Shown piece by piece: positions 1-11,302 of a stretch of 64,000 nucleotides of DNA. The notes under the pieces are model-generated. The model saw nothing but the letters and a program-made list of their open reading frames with translations, was not told the DNA's origin and did not search any database. Numbering within the stretch: the stretch's first letter is position 1; each line of letters opens with the position of its first letter. Origin of the DNA: Chamaecyparis obtusa (Eukaryota > Streptophyta > Pinopsida > Cupressales > Cupressaceae); contig BSBK01002051.1 in the NCBI GenBank assembly GCA_027943335.1, positions 38,501 to 102,500 of the forward strand, given 5' to 3'. Position numbers and translations under genes: made by a program.

Positions 1-422
1 TATCAGGCATCATCTCCACCTGGTTACACAGGTCTGAGCATGCCTTCAAAATCCTTGAACTGTTGATGTGTGGAGATTTAACCAATTTACTCTTGAGGTT
101 ACCCATGGACCTAGAATTCTATTTAGGAAGTGATCCTAGTTGGGAAGTAGAATGTAGTTTATGTTATGGACTTGATTTGATGTTGGTCTAAGTTATGTTA
201 TGAGTTACAACTAATCTGTTTATATGTATAATAAATAATTATGCTATAATTGTTTGTATTTTATATAGGTATGTGTATATGTGGGTGCACACGCATATAT
301 CCATGCTTATATAAATAATAATAATTGTATATTTTCATTAATTGTGTAATTGGTATGTTATTTATAATAAATAAATAAAGTGAGTTAAATAAAGTATATT
401 TAATAAATGTATTAAATAAAAA
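1..422. other. AT-rich spacer, no gene
   Basis: No reading frame of useful length and no recognisable domain on either strand. The stretch is rich in TTATAATAAATAAA-type runs. It is intergenic or decayed transposon sequence. Confidence 0.6.

Positions 423-453
<31 letters not shown>
423..453. repeat. (TAA)n microsatellite
   Basis: About ten uninterrupted copies of the trinucleotide TAA/AAT within AT-rich DNA. It is a simple sequence repeat with no other function visible. Confidence 0.9.
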
Positions 454-455
<2 letters not shown>

Positions 456-477
456 GGAAAATGGCCTTTGTAGTAAA

Positions 478-552
478 ATTGGCTATCTAGGAGGGAGTTG
501 AACTCGAGACCTCCTACAAGTTAGGCTACTTGTTTTCCTATTGTGCTATGTG
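478..552 (-). repeat. tRNA-like, possibly SINE-derived fragment
   Basis: On the minus strand the patch carries a tRNA-type RNA polymerase III promoter. The A box (TAGCACAATAGG) is the complement of 537-548. The B box (GTTCAACTC, matching GWTCRANNC) is the complement of 495-503. Box order and spacing are tRNA-like, but no complete cloverleaf can be drawn because the acceptor and T stems are degenerate. This suits a decayed tRNA gene or the head of a tRNA-derived SINE. No A-rich tail or target duplication was found, so the class is an inference. Confidence 0.35.
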
Positions 553-560
553 TTTTTCTC

Positions 561-1569
561 AAAAGGTATTTGCCTATTATTCTTGTTATGCTTTCATTTA
601 AAAGATATTTTAATTAAATTTATTAAAAACCTTGATTAAATCTTTACGGGAAATTATTTGGTTGTTCGTCCAACCAACTATGGAAGTTGGAGAAGTTGCT
701 TCCCATAAAGAAACTCCTCCAACCACATAGTTAGGGGATAAATAATTCAAGATTTTTGTGTGCGGAAGGATGTTAATTTTTGGAAGAATTGTTTTCTTTT
801 GGAGTTGTCTGTAATTGATTTCTCCAGAATTTTTGGTGAGAGTTTATGTGAGTTTGAGAGTCTTTGGTTGGTGAAGTCATCTGTGTGAGGATTACTTGGA
901 GTTTATTGCCAGAGGAAGATTTCCAAAAGGGCATCTACTCAAGGATTGAAGTTTTGTAGAGATTCTCCGACTAAGGGAAGAGGATTCTGCGCAGGACCCA
1001 AGGTAGGGTCTAAACTGGGAAGAATCTCCATTCTTCCTCTTTGTGTGTGAATGTGTGTGTATATGATAGGATAATAAAATTGTGTATGATCATATAGTTT
1101 TTGTTTATGTTCATGTGGAAGGATGAGTTTATCTAGAGTTGAATGACATAGGAAAATCTAGTAAGAAATAGGAAGGGTCAAGAAGGTGTAGGATTGAAAT
1201 GCGGTCATTTTCTTAGTATTTTCCTCTTGCAGACGTCTCTATGAAATTGATTCTTTTATTGGGATTAATTTAGTTTGTAGGATCCTTAGTATTCTCCTTT
1301 TCATCTCCTTTCTTTCTAGAATATCCACAAGTGCTTCTAGAGTTTAGAACTGATATTTCAACCTTACTGGTCCATGTCAGTTTGTGCACTACCTTTCTTT
1401 GTCCAGATCTAGAACAGATTTGTTAGATAGATAGGATGGATTGATGACCCATTTTTGAAGGGAAATTAGGAGATCTCAAATGGGTTGTGCTCAGATTAGG
1501 AAACCATAGTCCCCATAATGCCCAGTTTTACCCACAAGACATAGTTGGCAGTCATGTTTTGTAGTTTTT
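561..1569. other. Spacer without recognisable gene
   Basis: No conserved coding sequence. About 650-755 contains an imperfect inverted repeat: AATTATTT at the left and AAATAATT at the right, with complementary CCAAC/GTTGG blocks between them. The stretch from about 830 to 1020 looks like non-coding leader sequence and could belong to an old LTR element, but no primer-binding site or matching LTR was found. Confidence 0.5.
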
Positions 1570-1740
1570 GTCGGTCTAGTATTAGCCAAGCAGGTCGATT
1601 TAGTATTAGCCAAGTAGGTCAGTCTAGTATTAGCCAAGCATGGTCGGTTTAGTGTTGACCGAGCTACGTTGGTTTAGTGTTGACTGAGCTAGGTTAGTTT
1701 AGTGATAACCGAGGTAGGTTGGTGTAGTGTTAACCAAGAA
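1570..1740. repeat. 24-25 bp minisatellite, seven copies
   Basis: Units begin at about 1570, 1594, 1618, 1643, 1668, 1693 and 1718. Each is a variant of GTCGGTTTAGTGTTGACCGA followed by a short linker. Two more degenerate units can be followed to about 1800. Within each unit the TCGGT and ACCGA blocks are complementary in several copies, so units can form small hairpins. Similar TCGGT-rich words occur in the chromovirus LTR at 13712-14310, which hints at an LTR origin, but this is not proven. Confidence 0.8.
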
Positions 1741-1800
1741 AGACAGGGATGTTAGTGTTAGCTGACTAAGAGAGGAATGGTAGTGTGAACTGAGCTAGAT

Positions 1801-3350
1801 AGGAAAAATAGGCTTTATACATTTATACAAGTATAACATTTAAGTATAAGTTTACGATACTTTAATTTCTTATACTTTAAGTATAAAGGGTTTAGGTATC
1901 TTCCGAGATGATTGGGATAGGTTTCAGATTCATGGGAGTTAAGATGCAACTTCTAATTTTGAGATTTCTTAAAAATTTAGACTTAGCCAAAATTCAGTCT
2001 CATAAGATTTCCGTAGATTTTTGAAATAAGCTATGGAATGTTGTCTAAATGATTGTGGAGAGTTTTATGTTGTATCTTATGAATTTCTATACTTGGTTTT
2101 AGCTTTAAGCTTTTGTTCATACTTGGTTTTTGGTAGAATCCATAATGTAAGGTCAGGACTTGTTCGGGTGGCCTGAGTGCACTGGAGGGCTCCCTAGACC
2201 TATGAGATGGATCTTCTGAAAGTACTTGATGATTTCATGGATTGTGTGGGTAGGGGACTAGGTACCCTAGGTGAGTGGCTCATCATAGGTGTTGGAACCC
2301 TAAAGTGGTTACCAGATGATCCTATGGGTGGGTAATTAAAAAGTGATAACCTATAAATGAATCTGGGAAAGGGGGAAAATAAAAGATAATGAAAGAAAAT
2401 ATGTTAATGGCCACATAGTCCTGTTGGAGTACCGGGACCATGGGTAACTGCCAGGGTGGATCCCTATTCATAAATGGGGGACCAGGGTTACATGGTTGCC
2501 AGGGTGGATCCCAATACACAGGTTGTGTGATGACACTTACTTAGGTGGTATCCTAGAACCTTGAACTCTATGTTATAGTGTGATGATATTTTATGTTCTT
2601 TTTGAATCTTGGATCTCTTTATCTTTTGAGCCTTAGATTGCTTAGGGCCTTGTGAGTATCTTGGTTCTATCTCCTAGCACGGGGGGTGGAACTTCACCAG
2701 TTTCACATGGTTCAGTGGCAAAAATCTTTCGAGGCCCTATTTGTGGTTCATGACTTGGATGCATTCAAATTTATGTACTGATGCAGATATTTTTATTTTG
2801 TATTATGTATTTTTGAAAGGAAAGATGAAAAGATATGTTGTAATGCCTTTGGGCCATTCATGTATCTATTATTATGAGATCTATTATCAGAAAGATGTAA
2901 TTGAAAAGAAAAGCAATGCAATTGGGAGGGATAGTTCTAGGCTTTGTTTCAAGGGCTGTTATTTGAAAGATTAAAGTTGGAAATGTATAATGTAATGTTG
3001 ACTGATCTTTTTTTATCTCTCCTATGTTGCAATGAAAGAAAATGTTTATTATGCTATGATGTAATTTTATAAGGAATAGTTATTCAATGTGTAGGAAGGA
3101 TAAATGGAATTAGTATATAAAGTAAGAAATATATTTGCAAGTGAAATATTATTTTCTTACCCTATCTCTAAAGTTCTAAAATGTGAAAGTAAAGAAAGGA
3201 AATGAAATTCAATTGGATAAGTAATGTAAAGATATAACTGAATGAATTCATTCAGGGAACCTTAAGGAATGTAAACGTGAAGTAGTAATGATGTAATGTT
3301 AGGAAAAAATTTGTTAGTTGCAATTTTTGGTCATAAGACCTGATTCCTTA
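1801..3350. other. Spacer without recognisable gene
   Basis: No protein-coding similarity recognised. The only structure noted is a short direct duplication of the word GCCAGGGTGGATCCC (about 2450-2465 and 2498-2512). The remainder is AT-rich unique-looking sequence leading into the satellite array. Confidence 0.5.
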
Positions 3351-6300
3351 TGGGCTCCCTGGCAGGGACATTACAATTCCAATGTGTCCATAGGGGTCAT
3401 GGGGGCTTCCTAGGGGTCCTAACACATGATAAGGCATACGTGGACCTCTAGTAAGTCTCCATGACCCCTTTTGACACATTTTAATGCTCAAGTGTGTCTG
3501 AATGGCTCGTAGGACCCCTTAGGACACATTTGAAAATTCTAATGTGTCCATAGGGGTCATGGTGGCTTCCCAAGGGTCCTAACACATGACAAGGGGTACT
3601 AGGACACCGAGGAAGTCTCCATGACCCCTTTTGAGACATTTGAATGCTCAAGTGTGTCCGAAGGGGTGGTAGGACCCCTTAGGACACACTTGAGCATTCC
3701 AATGTGTCCATAGGGGTCATGACAACTTTCTAAGGGTCCTAACGTGTGATAAGGTGTACTAGGACCGCTAGGAATTCTCCATGACCCCTTTTGAGACATT
3801 TGAATACTCAAGTGTGTCCAAAGGGTTCGTAGGACCCCTAAGGACACACTTGAGCATTCCAATATGTCCATAAGGGTCATGAGGACTTCCTAGGGGTCCT
3901 AACTCATGATAAGGGGTACTAGGACCCCTAGGAAGTCTCTATGACCCCTTTTGACACATTTCAATGCTCAAGTGTGTCCAAAAGAGTTGTAGGACCCCTT
4001 AGGGAATGCTTGAGCATTCCAATGTGTCCATAGGGGTCATGGGAGCTTCCTAGGGGTCCCAACACATGATAAGGCATACTAGGACCCCTAGGAAGCCCCC
4101 ATGATCCCTTTTGACACATTTGAATGTTCAAGTGTGTTCGAATGAGTTGTAGGACCCCTTACAACACACTTAAGCATTCAAATGTGTCCATAGGGGTCAC
4201 GGGGGCTTCCTAGGGGTCCTAACATGTGATAAGGCATACTAGGACCCATAAAAAATCTCCATGAACCTTTTTGAAAAATTTGAATGCTCAAGTGTGTCTG
4301 AATGGGTCATAGGAACCTTTAGGATACACTTGAGCATTCCAATGTGTCCATACGGGTCATGGGGTCTTCCTAGGGGTCCTAACAGATGATAAGACATACT
4401 AGGACCCCTAGGAAGTCTCTATGACCCCTGTTGACACATTTTAATGCTCAAGTTTGTCTGAAGGGATCGTAGGACCCCCTAGGACACACTTGAGCATTCC
4501 AATATGTCCATAGGGATCATGGGGGCTTCTTAGGGGTCCTAACGCATCATAAGTCATACTAGGACCCCTAGTAAGTCTCCATGACCCCTTTTAACACATT
4601 TTAATACTCAAGTGTGTTCAAAGGGGTCGTAGGATGCCTTAGGACACACCTGAACATTCCAATATGTCAATAGGGGTCATGGGGGCTTCCTAGGGATCCT
4701 AACGCGTGATAAGGTGTACTAGGACCCATAGGATGTCTCCATGACCCCTTTTGAGACATTTGAATGCTTAAGTGTGTCTGAAGGGGTCATAAGACCCCTT
4801 AGGACATACTTGAGCATTCCAATGTGTCCATAGGGGTCATGCGGACTTCTTAGGGGTCCTAACATCTAATAAGACATACTAGGACCCCTAGGAAATATCC
4901 ATGACACCTTTTTACACATTTTAATGGTCAAGTGTGTTTGAGGGGTTTGTAGGACCCCTTAGGACACACTTGAGCATTCCAATATGTCCATAGGGGTCAT
5001 GACGATTTCCTAGGGGTCATAACACGTGATAATGGGTACTAGGACCCCTAGGAAGTCTCTATGAACCCTTTTGACATATTTGAATGCTCAAGTGTGTTTG
5101 AAGGAGTCGTAGGACCCCTTAGGGTACACTTGAGCATTGCAATCTACCCATAAGGGTCATGGGGGCTTCCTAGGGGTCCTAATATGTGATAAGTCATACT
5201 AGGACCCCTAGGAAGCCCCCATAATGCCTTTTGACACATTTCAATTTTCAAGTGTGTTTGAATGAGTTGTAGGACCCCTTAAGACACACTTAAGCATTCA
5301 AATGTGTCCATGGGGGTCATGGTGGCTTCCTAGGGGTCCTAACACGTGATAAGGCATACTAGGACCCCTAAGAAGTCTCCATGAACCATTTTAAAAGAAT
5401 TGAATGCTTAAGTGTGTCTAAATGGGTCATCGGAACCCACAGGGTACACTTGCACATTTCAATGTGTCCATAGGGGTCATGGGGTCTTCCTAGGGGTCGT
5501 AACACATGATAAGATCTACTAGGACCCTTAGGAAGTCACTATGACCCCTTTTCACACATTTTAATGCATAAGTTTATCCAAATGGGTTGTAGGATCCCTT
5601 AGGACATACTTGAGCATTCCAATATATCCATAGGGGTCATGCGGGCTTCTTAGGGGTCCTAACACATGATAAGGCATACTAGGAGCCCTAGGAAGTCTCC
5701 ATGACCCCTTTTGACATATTTTAATACTCAAGTGTGTCTGAAGGGGTCGTAGGACCCCTTAGGAGACACTTGAGCATTCCAATATGTCAATAGGGGTCAT
5801 AGAGTCTTCCTAAGTGTCCTAATGCATGATAAGGAGTACTAGGACCCCTAGGAAGTCTCCATGACCCATTTTGAGCCATTTGAATGCTCAAGTGTGTCCA
5901 AGGGGTCGTAGGACCCCTTAGGACACACTTTAGCATTCTAATGTGTCCATAGGGGTCATGGGGACTTCCTAGGGGTCCTAACGTGTGATAAGGCATACTA
6001 GGATCCCTAAGAAGTCTCCATGACCCCTATTGACACATTTTAATGCTCAAGTGTGTCCAAAGGGGTCGTAGGACCCCTTAGGACACACTTTAGCATTCCA
6101 ATGTGTCCATAGGGTTCATGAGGACTTCCAAGGGATCTTAACACATGATAAGGGGTACTAGGACCCATAGGAAGTCTCCATGACCCATTTTGACACATAG
6201 GGCTACTCAAGTGTGTCTGAAGGAGTTGTAGGACCCCTTAGGACCCACTTGAGCATTCCATTGCATCCATAGGAGTCATGGGGCTTCCTAGGGGTTCTAA

Positions 6301-9300
6301 TGCATGATAAGGCATAATAGGACACCTAGGAAGTCCCCATAACCCCTTTTGACATATTTGAATACTCAAGTGTGTCTGAATGAGTCATAGGACCCCTTAG
6401 GATATACTTGAGCATTCCAGTGTGTCCGTAGGGGTCATGGGGGCTCCCTAGGGGTCCTAACATGTGATACAATGTACTAGGACCCCTAGGAAGTCTCCAT
6501 GAACACATTTGAATGTTCAAGTGTGTTCAAAGGGGTCCTAGGACCCCTTTCAACACATTTGAGCATTCCAATGTGTCTATAGGGGTAATGGGGGATTTCT
6601 AGGGGTCCTAACACATGATAAGGCATACTAGGACCCCTAGGAGGTCTACATGACCCCTCTTGAGACATTTCAATGTTCAAGTGTGTCTGAAGGGGTCGTA
6701 GGACCCCTTAGGATACACTTGAGCATTCCAATGTGTCCATAGGGGTCATGGGGACTTCCTAGGGGTCCTAACAAGTGATAAGGCATACTAGGACCACTAA
6801 GAAGTCTCCATGACTCCTTTTGAGACATTTGAATGCTTGAGTGTGTTCGAAGGGGTCATAGGACCCCTTAGAAAACACTTGAGAATTCCAATGTGTCCAG
6901 AGGGGTCATGACGATTTCATAGCGGTCCTAACATGTGATAAGGGGTACTAGGACCCTTAGGAAGTCTCGATGACCCCTTTTGACACATTTGAATAATCAA
7001 GTGTGTCTGAATGAGTTGTAGGACCCCTTAGGACACACTTGAGCATTCCAATGTGTCGATAGGGGTCATGGTGGATTCCTAGGGGTTCTAACGTGTGATA
7101 ATTGGTACTAGTACCCCTAGGAAGTCCCCATGACCCCTTTTGACACATTTGAATGCTTAAGTGTGTCTGAATTAGTCATAGGACCCCTTAGGGTATACTT
7201 GAGCATTCCAATGTGTCCATAGGGGTTATGGGCACTTCCTACAGGTCCTAAAGTGTGATAAGGCATACTAGGACCCCTAGGAAGTCTCCATGACCCCTTT
7301 TTGAAAAATTTGAATGCTCAAGTGTGTCCGAATGGGTCGTAGGACCCGTTAGGAAACACTTGAGAATTCCAATGTGTCCATAGGGGTCATGGGGACTTCC
7401 TAGGGGTCCTAACATGTGATAATACATACTATGACCACTAAGAAGTCTCCATGATGCCTTTTGAGACATTTTAATGCTCAAGTGTGTTGGAAGGGGTCGT
7501 AGGACCCCTTAGGAAACACTTGAGAATTCCAATGTGTCCATAGGGGTCATGAGGATTTTCTAGGGGTCGTAACGTGTCATAAGGGGTACTAGGTCCCCTA
7601 GGAAGTCTCCATGACCCCTTTTGACACATGTGAATGATCAAGTGTGTCTAAATGATTTTTAGGACCCCTTAGGACACACTTGAGAATTCCAATATGTCGA
7701 TAGGGGTCATGGTCGATTGCTAGGGGTTCTAACGCATGATAATTGGTACTAGTACCCCTAGGATGTCCCTATGACCCTTTTTGACACATTTGAATGCTCA
7801 AGTGTGTTTGAAGGAGTTGTAGGACCCCTTAGGGCACACTTGAGCATGCCAATGTGTCCATAGGGGTCATGGGGACTTCCTAGGGGTCCTAACACATGAT
7901 AAGGAGTACTAGGACCCCTAGGAAACCCCCATGATCCCTTTTGACACATTTAAATGCTCAAGTGTGTCTGAATGAGTCATAGGACCTCTCAGGAAACACT
8001 TGAGGATTCCAATGTGTCCATAGGGGTAATGGGAACTTCCTAGGGGTCCTAACATGTGATAAGTCATACTAGGACCCCTAGGAAGTCTCCATGACCCCTT
8101 TTGAAAAATTTGAATGGTCAAGTGTGTCTGAATGGGTCGTAGGACCCCTTATGACACACTTGAGTATTCCAATGTGTCCATAGGGCTTGTGAGGAATTTC
8201 TAGGGATCCTAACGCATGATAAGGTGTACTAGGACCCCTAGGAAGTCTCCATGACCCCTTTTGACACATTTGAATGCTCAAGTGTGTCCAAATGGGTCAT
8301 AGGATCTCTTAGAAAACACTTGAGCATTCCAATGCATCCATAGGGGTCATGGGGGCTTCCTAGGGGTCTTAACACATGATAAGGCATACTAGGACCCCTA
8401 GGAAGTCTCCATGACCCCTTTTGAGACATTTGATTGCTCAAGTGTGTCTGAAGGGGTCGTAGGACCCCTTAGGACATGCTTGAGTATTTCAATGTGTCAA
8501 TAGGGGTCATGGGGACTTCCTAGGGGTCCTAATGTGTGATAAGGTGTACTAGGACCCCTAGGAAGTCTCCATGACCCCTTTTGACACATTGGAATACTTA
8601 AGTGTGTCCAAAGGGGTTGTAGGACCTGTTATGACACACTTGAGCATTCTAATGTGTCCATAGGTGTCATGGGGGCTTCTTAGGGCTCCTAATGTGTGAT
8701 AAGGCATACTAGGACCCCTAGGAAGTCTCCATGACCCCTTTTGATAGTTTGATGCTCAAGTGTGTTCGAAGTGGTCATAGCACCCCTTAGGAAATACTTG
8801 ATTATTCCAATGTGCCCATAGGGGTCATGAGGACTTCCTAGGGGTGCTAAAGCATGATAAGGGGTACTAGGACACCTAGGACGTCTCCATGACCCCTTTG
8901 GACATATTTGAATGTTCAAGTGTGTCTGAAGGAGTCGTAGGACCCCTTAGGACACATTTGAGAAATCCAGTGTGTCCATAGGGGTGATGGGGGATGCCTA
9001 GGGGTCCTAACGCATGATAAGGGGTACTAGGACACCTAGGAAGTCTCTATGACCCTGTTTGACACATTTGAATGCTCAGGTGTGTCTAAATGAGTCATAG
9101 GACCCCTTAGGAGACACTTGAGCATTCCAATGTGTCCATAGGGGTGATGGGGGCTTCCTAGGGGTCCTAACACTTAATAAGGGGTACTAGGACCCCTAGG
9201 AAGTCTCCATGATTCCTTTGATGCATTTGAATGCTCAGGTGTGTCTGAATGATTCATAGGACCCCTTAGGACACACTTGGGCATTCCAATGTGTTGATAG

Positions 9301-10838
9301 GGGTTATGGGGGATTCCTAGGGTTCCTAACACATGATAAGGGGTATTAGGATCCCAAGGTTATCTCCATGACACCTTTTGACACATTTGAATTCTCAAGT
9401 GTGTCTGAATGAGTCATAGGACCCCTTAGGACACACTTGGGCATTCCAGTGTGTCCATAGGGGTGATGGGGGCTTCTTAGGGGTCGTAACGCTTGATAAG
9501 GGGTACTGGGACCTAGGATGTCTCCAGGACCCCTTTTGACACATTTGAATGCTCAAATGTGTTCAAATGAGTCGTAGGACCCCTTAGGACACACTTGAGC
9601 ATTCCGATGTGTCCATAGGGGTCATGGGCTTTCCTAGGTATCCTAACACGTGATAAGGCATACTAAGACCCCTAGGAAGCACCCATGACCCCCTTTTGAC
9701 ACATTTGAATGCTCAAGTGTATTCGAAGGGGTCGTAGGACCCCTTAGTACACACTTGAGCATTCCAATATGTCCATAGGGGTCATGGGGGCTTCCTAGGG
9801 GTCCTGACGTGTCATAAGGTGTACTAGGACCCCTAGGAAGTCTTGATGACCCCTTTTGACACATTAGAATGCTCAAGTGCATCTAAAGGGGTCCTAAGAC
9901 CCCTTTGGGCATACTTGAGCATTCCAATGTGTCCATAGGGGTCATGGAGGCTTCTTAGGGGTCCTAACATGTGATATGGTGTACTAGGAGTGATACGATG
10001 TCTCCATGACCCCTTTTGAGAGATTTGATTGCTCAAGTGTGTATGAATGAGTCATAGGACCCCTTAGGACACACTTGACCATTCCAATGTGTCCATAGGG
10101 GTCATGGGGTTTCCTAGGGGTCCTAATGCATGATAAGGCATACTAGGACCCCTAGGAAGCCCCCTTGACCCCTTTTGACACATTTGAATGCTCAAGTGTA
10201 TCCAAAGGGGTCGTACGACCCCTTAGGACATAGTTGAGCATTCCAATGTTTCCATAGGGGTCATGGGGGCTTCCTAGCTGTCCTAACATGTGATAAGGCA
10301 TACTAGGACCCCTAGGAAGTCTTGATGACCCCTTTTGACACAATTGAATGCTCAAGTGCATCCAAAGGTGTCCTAGGACCCCTTAGGACATACTTGAGCA
10401 TTCCAGTGTCTACATAGGGGTCATGGGGGCTTTTTAGGGGTTGTAACATGTGTTATGGCATACTATGACCCCTAGGAAGTCTCCATGACCCCTTTTGACA
10501 CATTTGAATTCTCAAGTGTGTCCGAAGGGTTCGTAGGACCCCTTAGGGCACACTTGAGCAGTCCAATGTGTCCATAGGGGTCATGGGGACTTCCTAGGGG
10601 TGCTAACACATGATAAGGCATACTAGGACCCCTAGGAACTCCACATGACCCCTTTTGACACATTTGAATGTCATGGAGGCTTCCTAGGGGTCCTAGTACA
10701 CCGTATCACACGTTAGTTCCTCTAGGAAGTCTTCATGACCCCTTTTGACACATTTGAATGCTCAAGTGTGTCCGAAGGGGTCATAGGACCCCTTTGGACA
10801 CATTTGAGAATTATAATGTGTCCATAGGGGTCATGCGG
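3351..10838. repeat. 160-bp satellite array, about 46 monomers
   Basis: Head-to-tail copies with a period of 160 bp (a few of 159) are anchored by the word around GATAAGG at 3427, 3587, 3747, 3907 and onward. Each monomer is an imperfect dyad. The half carrying TCCATAGGGGTCATGG..CTTCCTAGGGGTCCT is the near-exact reverse complement of the half carrying AGGACCCCTAGGAAGTC..CCATGACCCC. The symmetry continues through the GACACA/TGTGTC and CTCAAGTGTGT/ACACACTTGAG blocks. One dyad centre is GGGGTCGTAGGACCCC. The other is a 20-nt non-palindromic spacer (AACACATGATAAGGCATACT-like). Short minus-strand frames run through each unit but cannot be coding, because 160 is not a multiple of three. The monomers are diverged from one another, so this is not a freshly amplified array. 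Confidence 0.95.
10660..10740. repeat. Rearranged terminal satellite unit with flipped spacer
   Basis: After TTTGAATG (about 10669) the array jumps over roughly half a monomer to TCATGGAGGCTTCC. The 20-nt spacer that follows reads TAGTACACCGTATCACACGT. This is the reverse complement of the usual ACGTGTGATA(A/C)GGTGTACTA, while the flanking arms keep their normal order. It marks an inversion or an inversion-deletion junction at the right edge of the array. Confidence 0.75.
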
Positions 10839-10839
10839 G

Positions 10840-10840
<1 letters not shown>

Positions 10841-10896
<56 letters not shown>

Positions 10897-10935
10897 TTTG
10901 CTTCTTTGTCTCTTTCTCCTACTCTCTCCCTTTCC

Positions 10936-11021
<86 letters not shown>

Positions 11022-11048
11022 TTCCTTTTGCTTCTTTGTCTCTTTCTC

Positions 11049-11100
<52 letters not shown>

Positions 11101-11137
11101 TTTTCTTCTTTGTCTCTTTCTGCTACTCTCTCCCTTT

Positions 11138-11187
<50 letters not shown>

Positions 11188-11241
11188 TTTCTTCTTTGTC
11201 TCTTTCTCCTACTCTCTCCCTTTCCCCTTCTCTATCTCTCC

Positions 11242-11300
<59 letters not shown>
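10841..11300. repeat. CT-rich polypyrimidine tract with embedded units
   Basis: About 460 bp of almost pure pyrimidine on the plus strand. It consists mostly of (CT)n blocks separated by four copies of a short unit containing CTTCTTTGTCTCTTTCTCCT (near 10900, 11030, 11105 and 11190), plus a C11 run near 11140. Long Ser-Leu and Arg-Glu frames in this stretch are artefacts of the dinucleotide repeat. It directly abuts the satellite array. Confidence 0.95.

Positions 11301-11302
<2 letters not shown>

Noticed and set aside
3599..10663. Repeated minus-strand frames of about 63-93 codons across the satellite
   Set aside because: They follow the repeat. The 160-bp period shifts frame every unit, many start on non-ATG codons, and no domain is present.
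3351..10838. CRISPR-like regular spacing of repeats
   Set aside because: The whole 160-bp unit is repetitive with no unique spacers, and the context is a plant genome.
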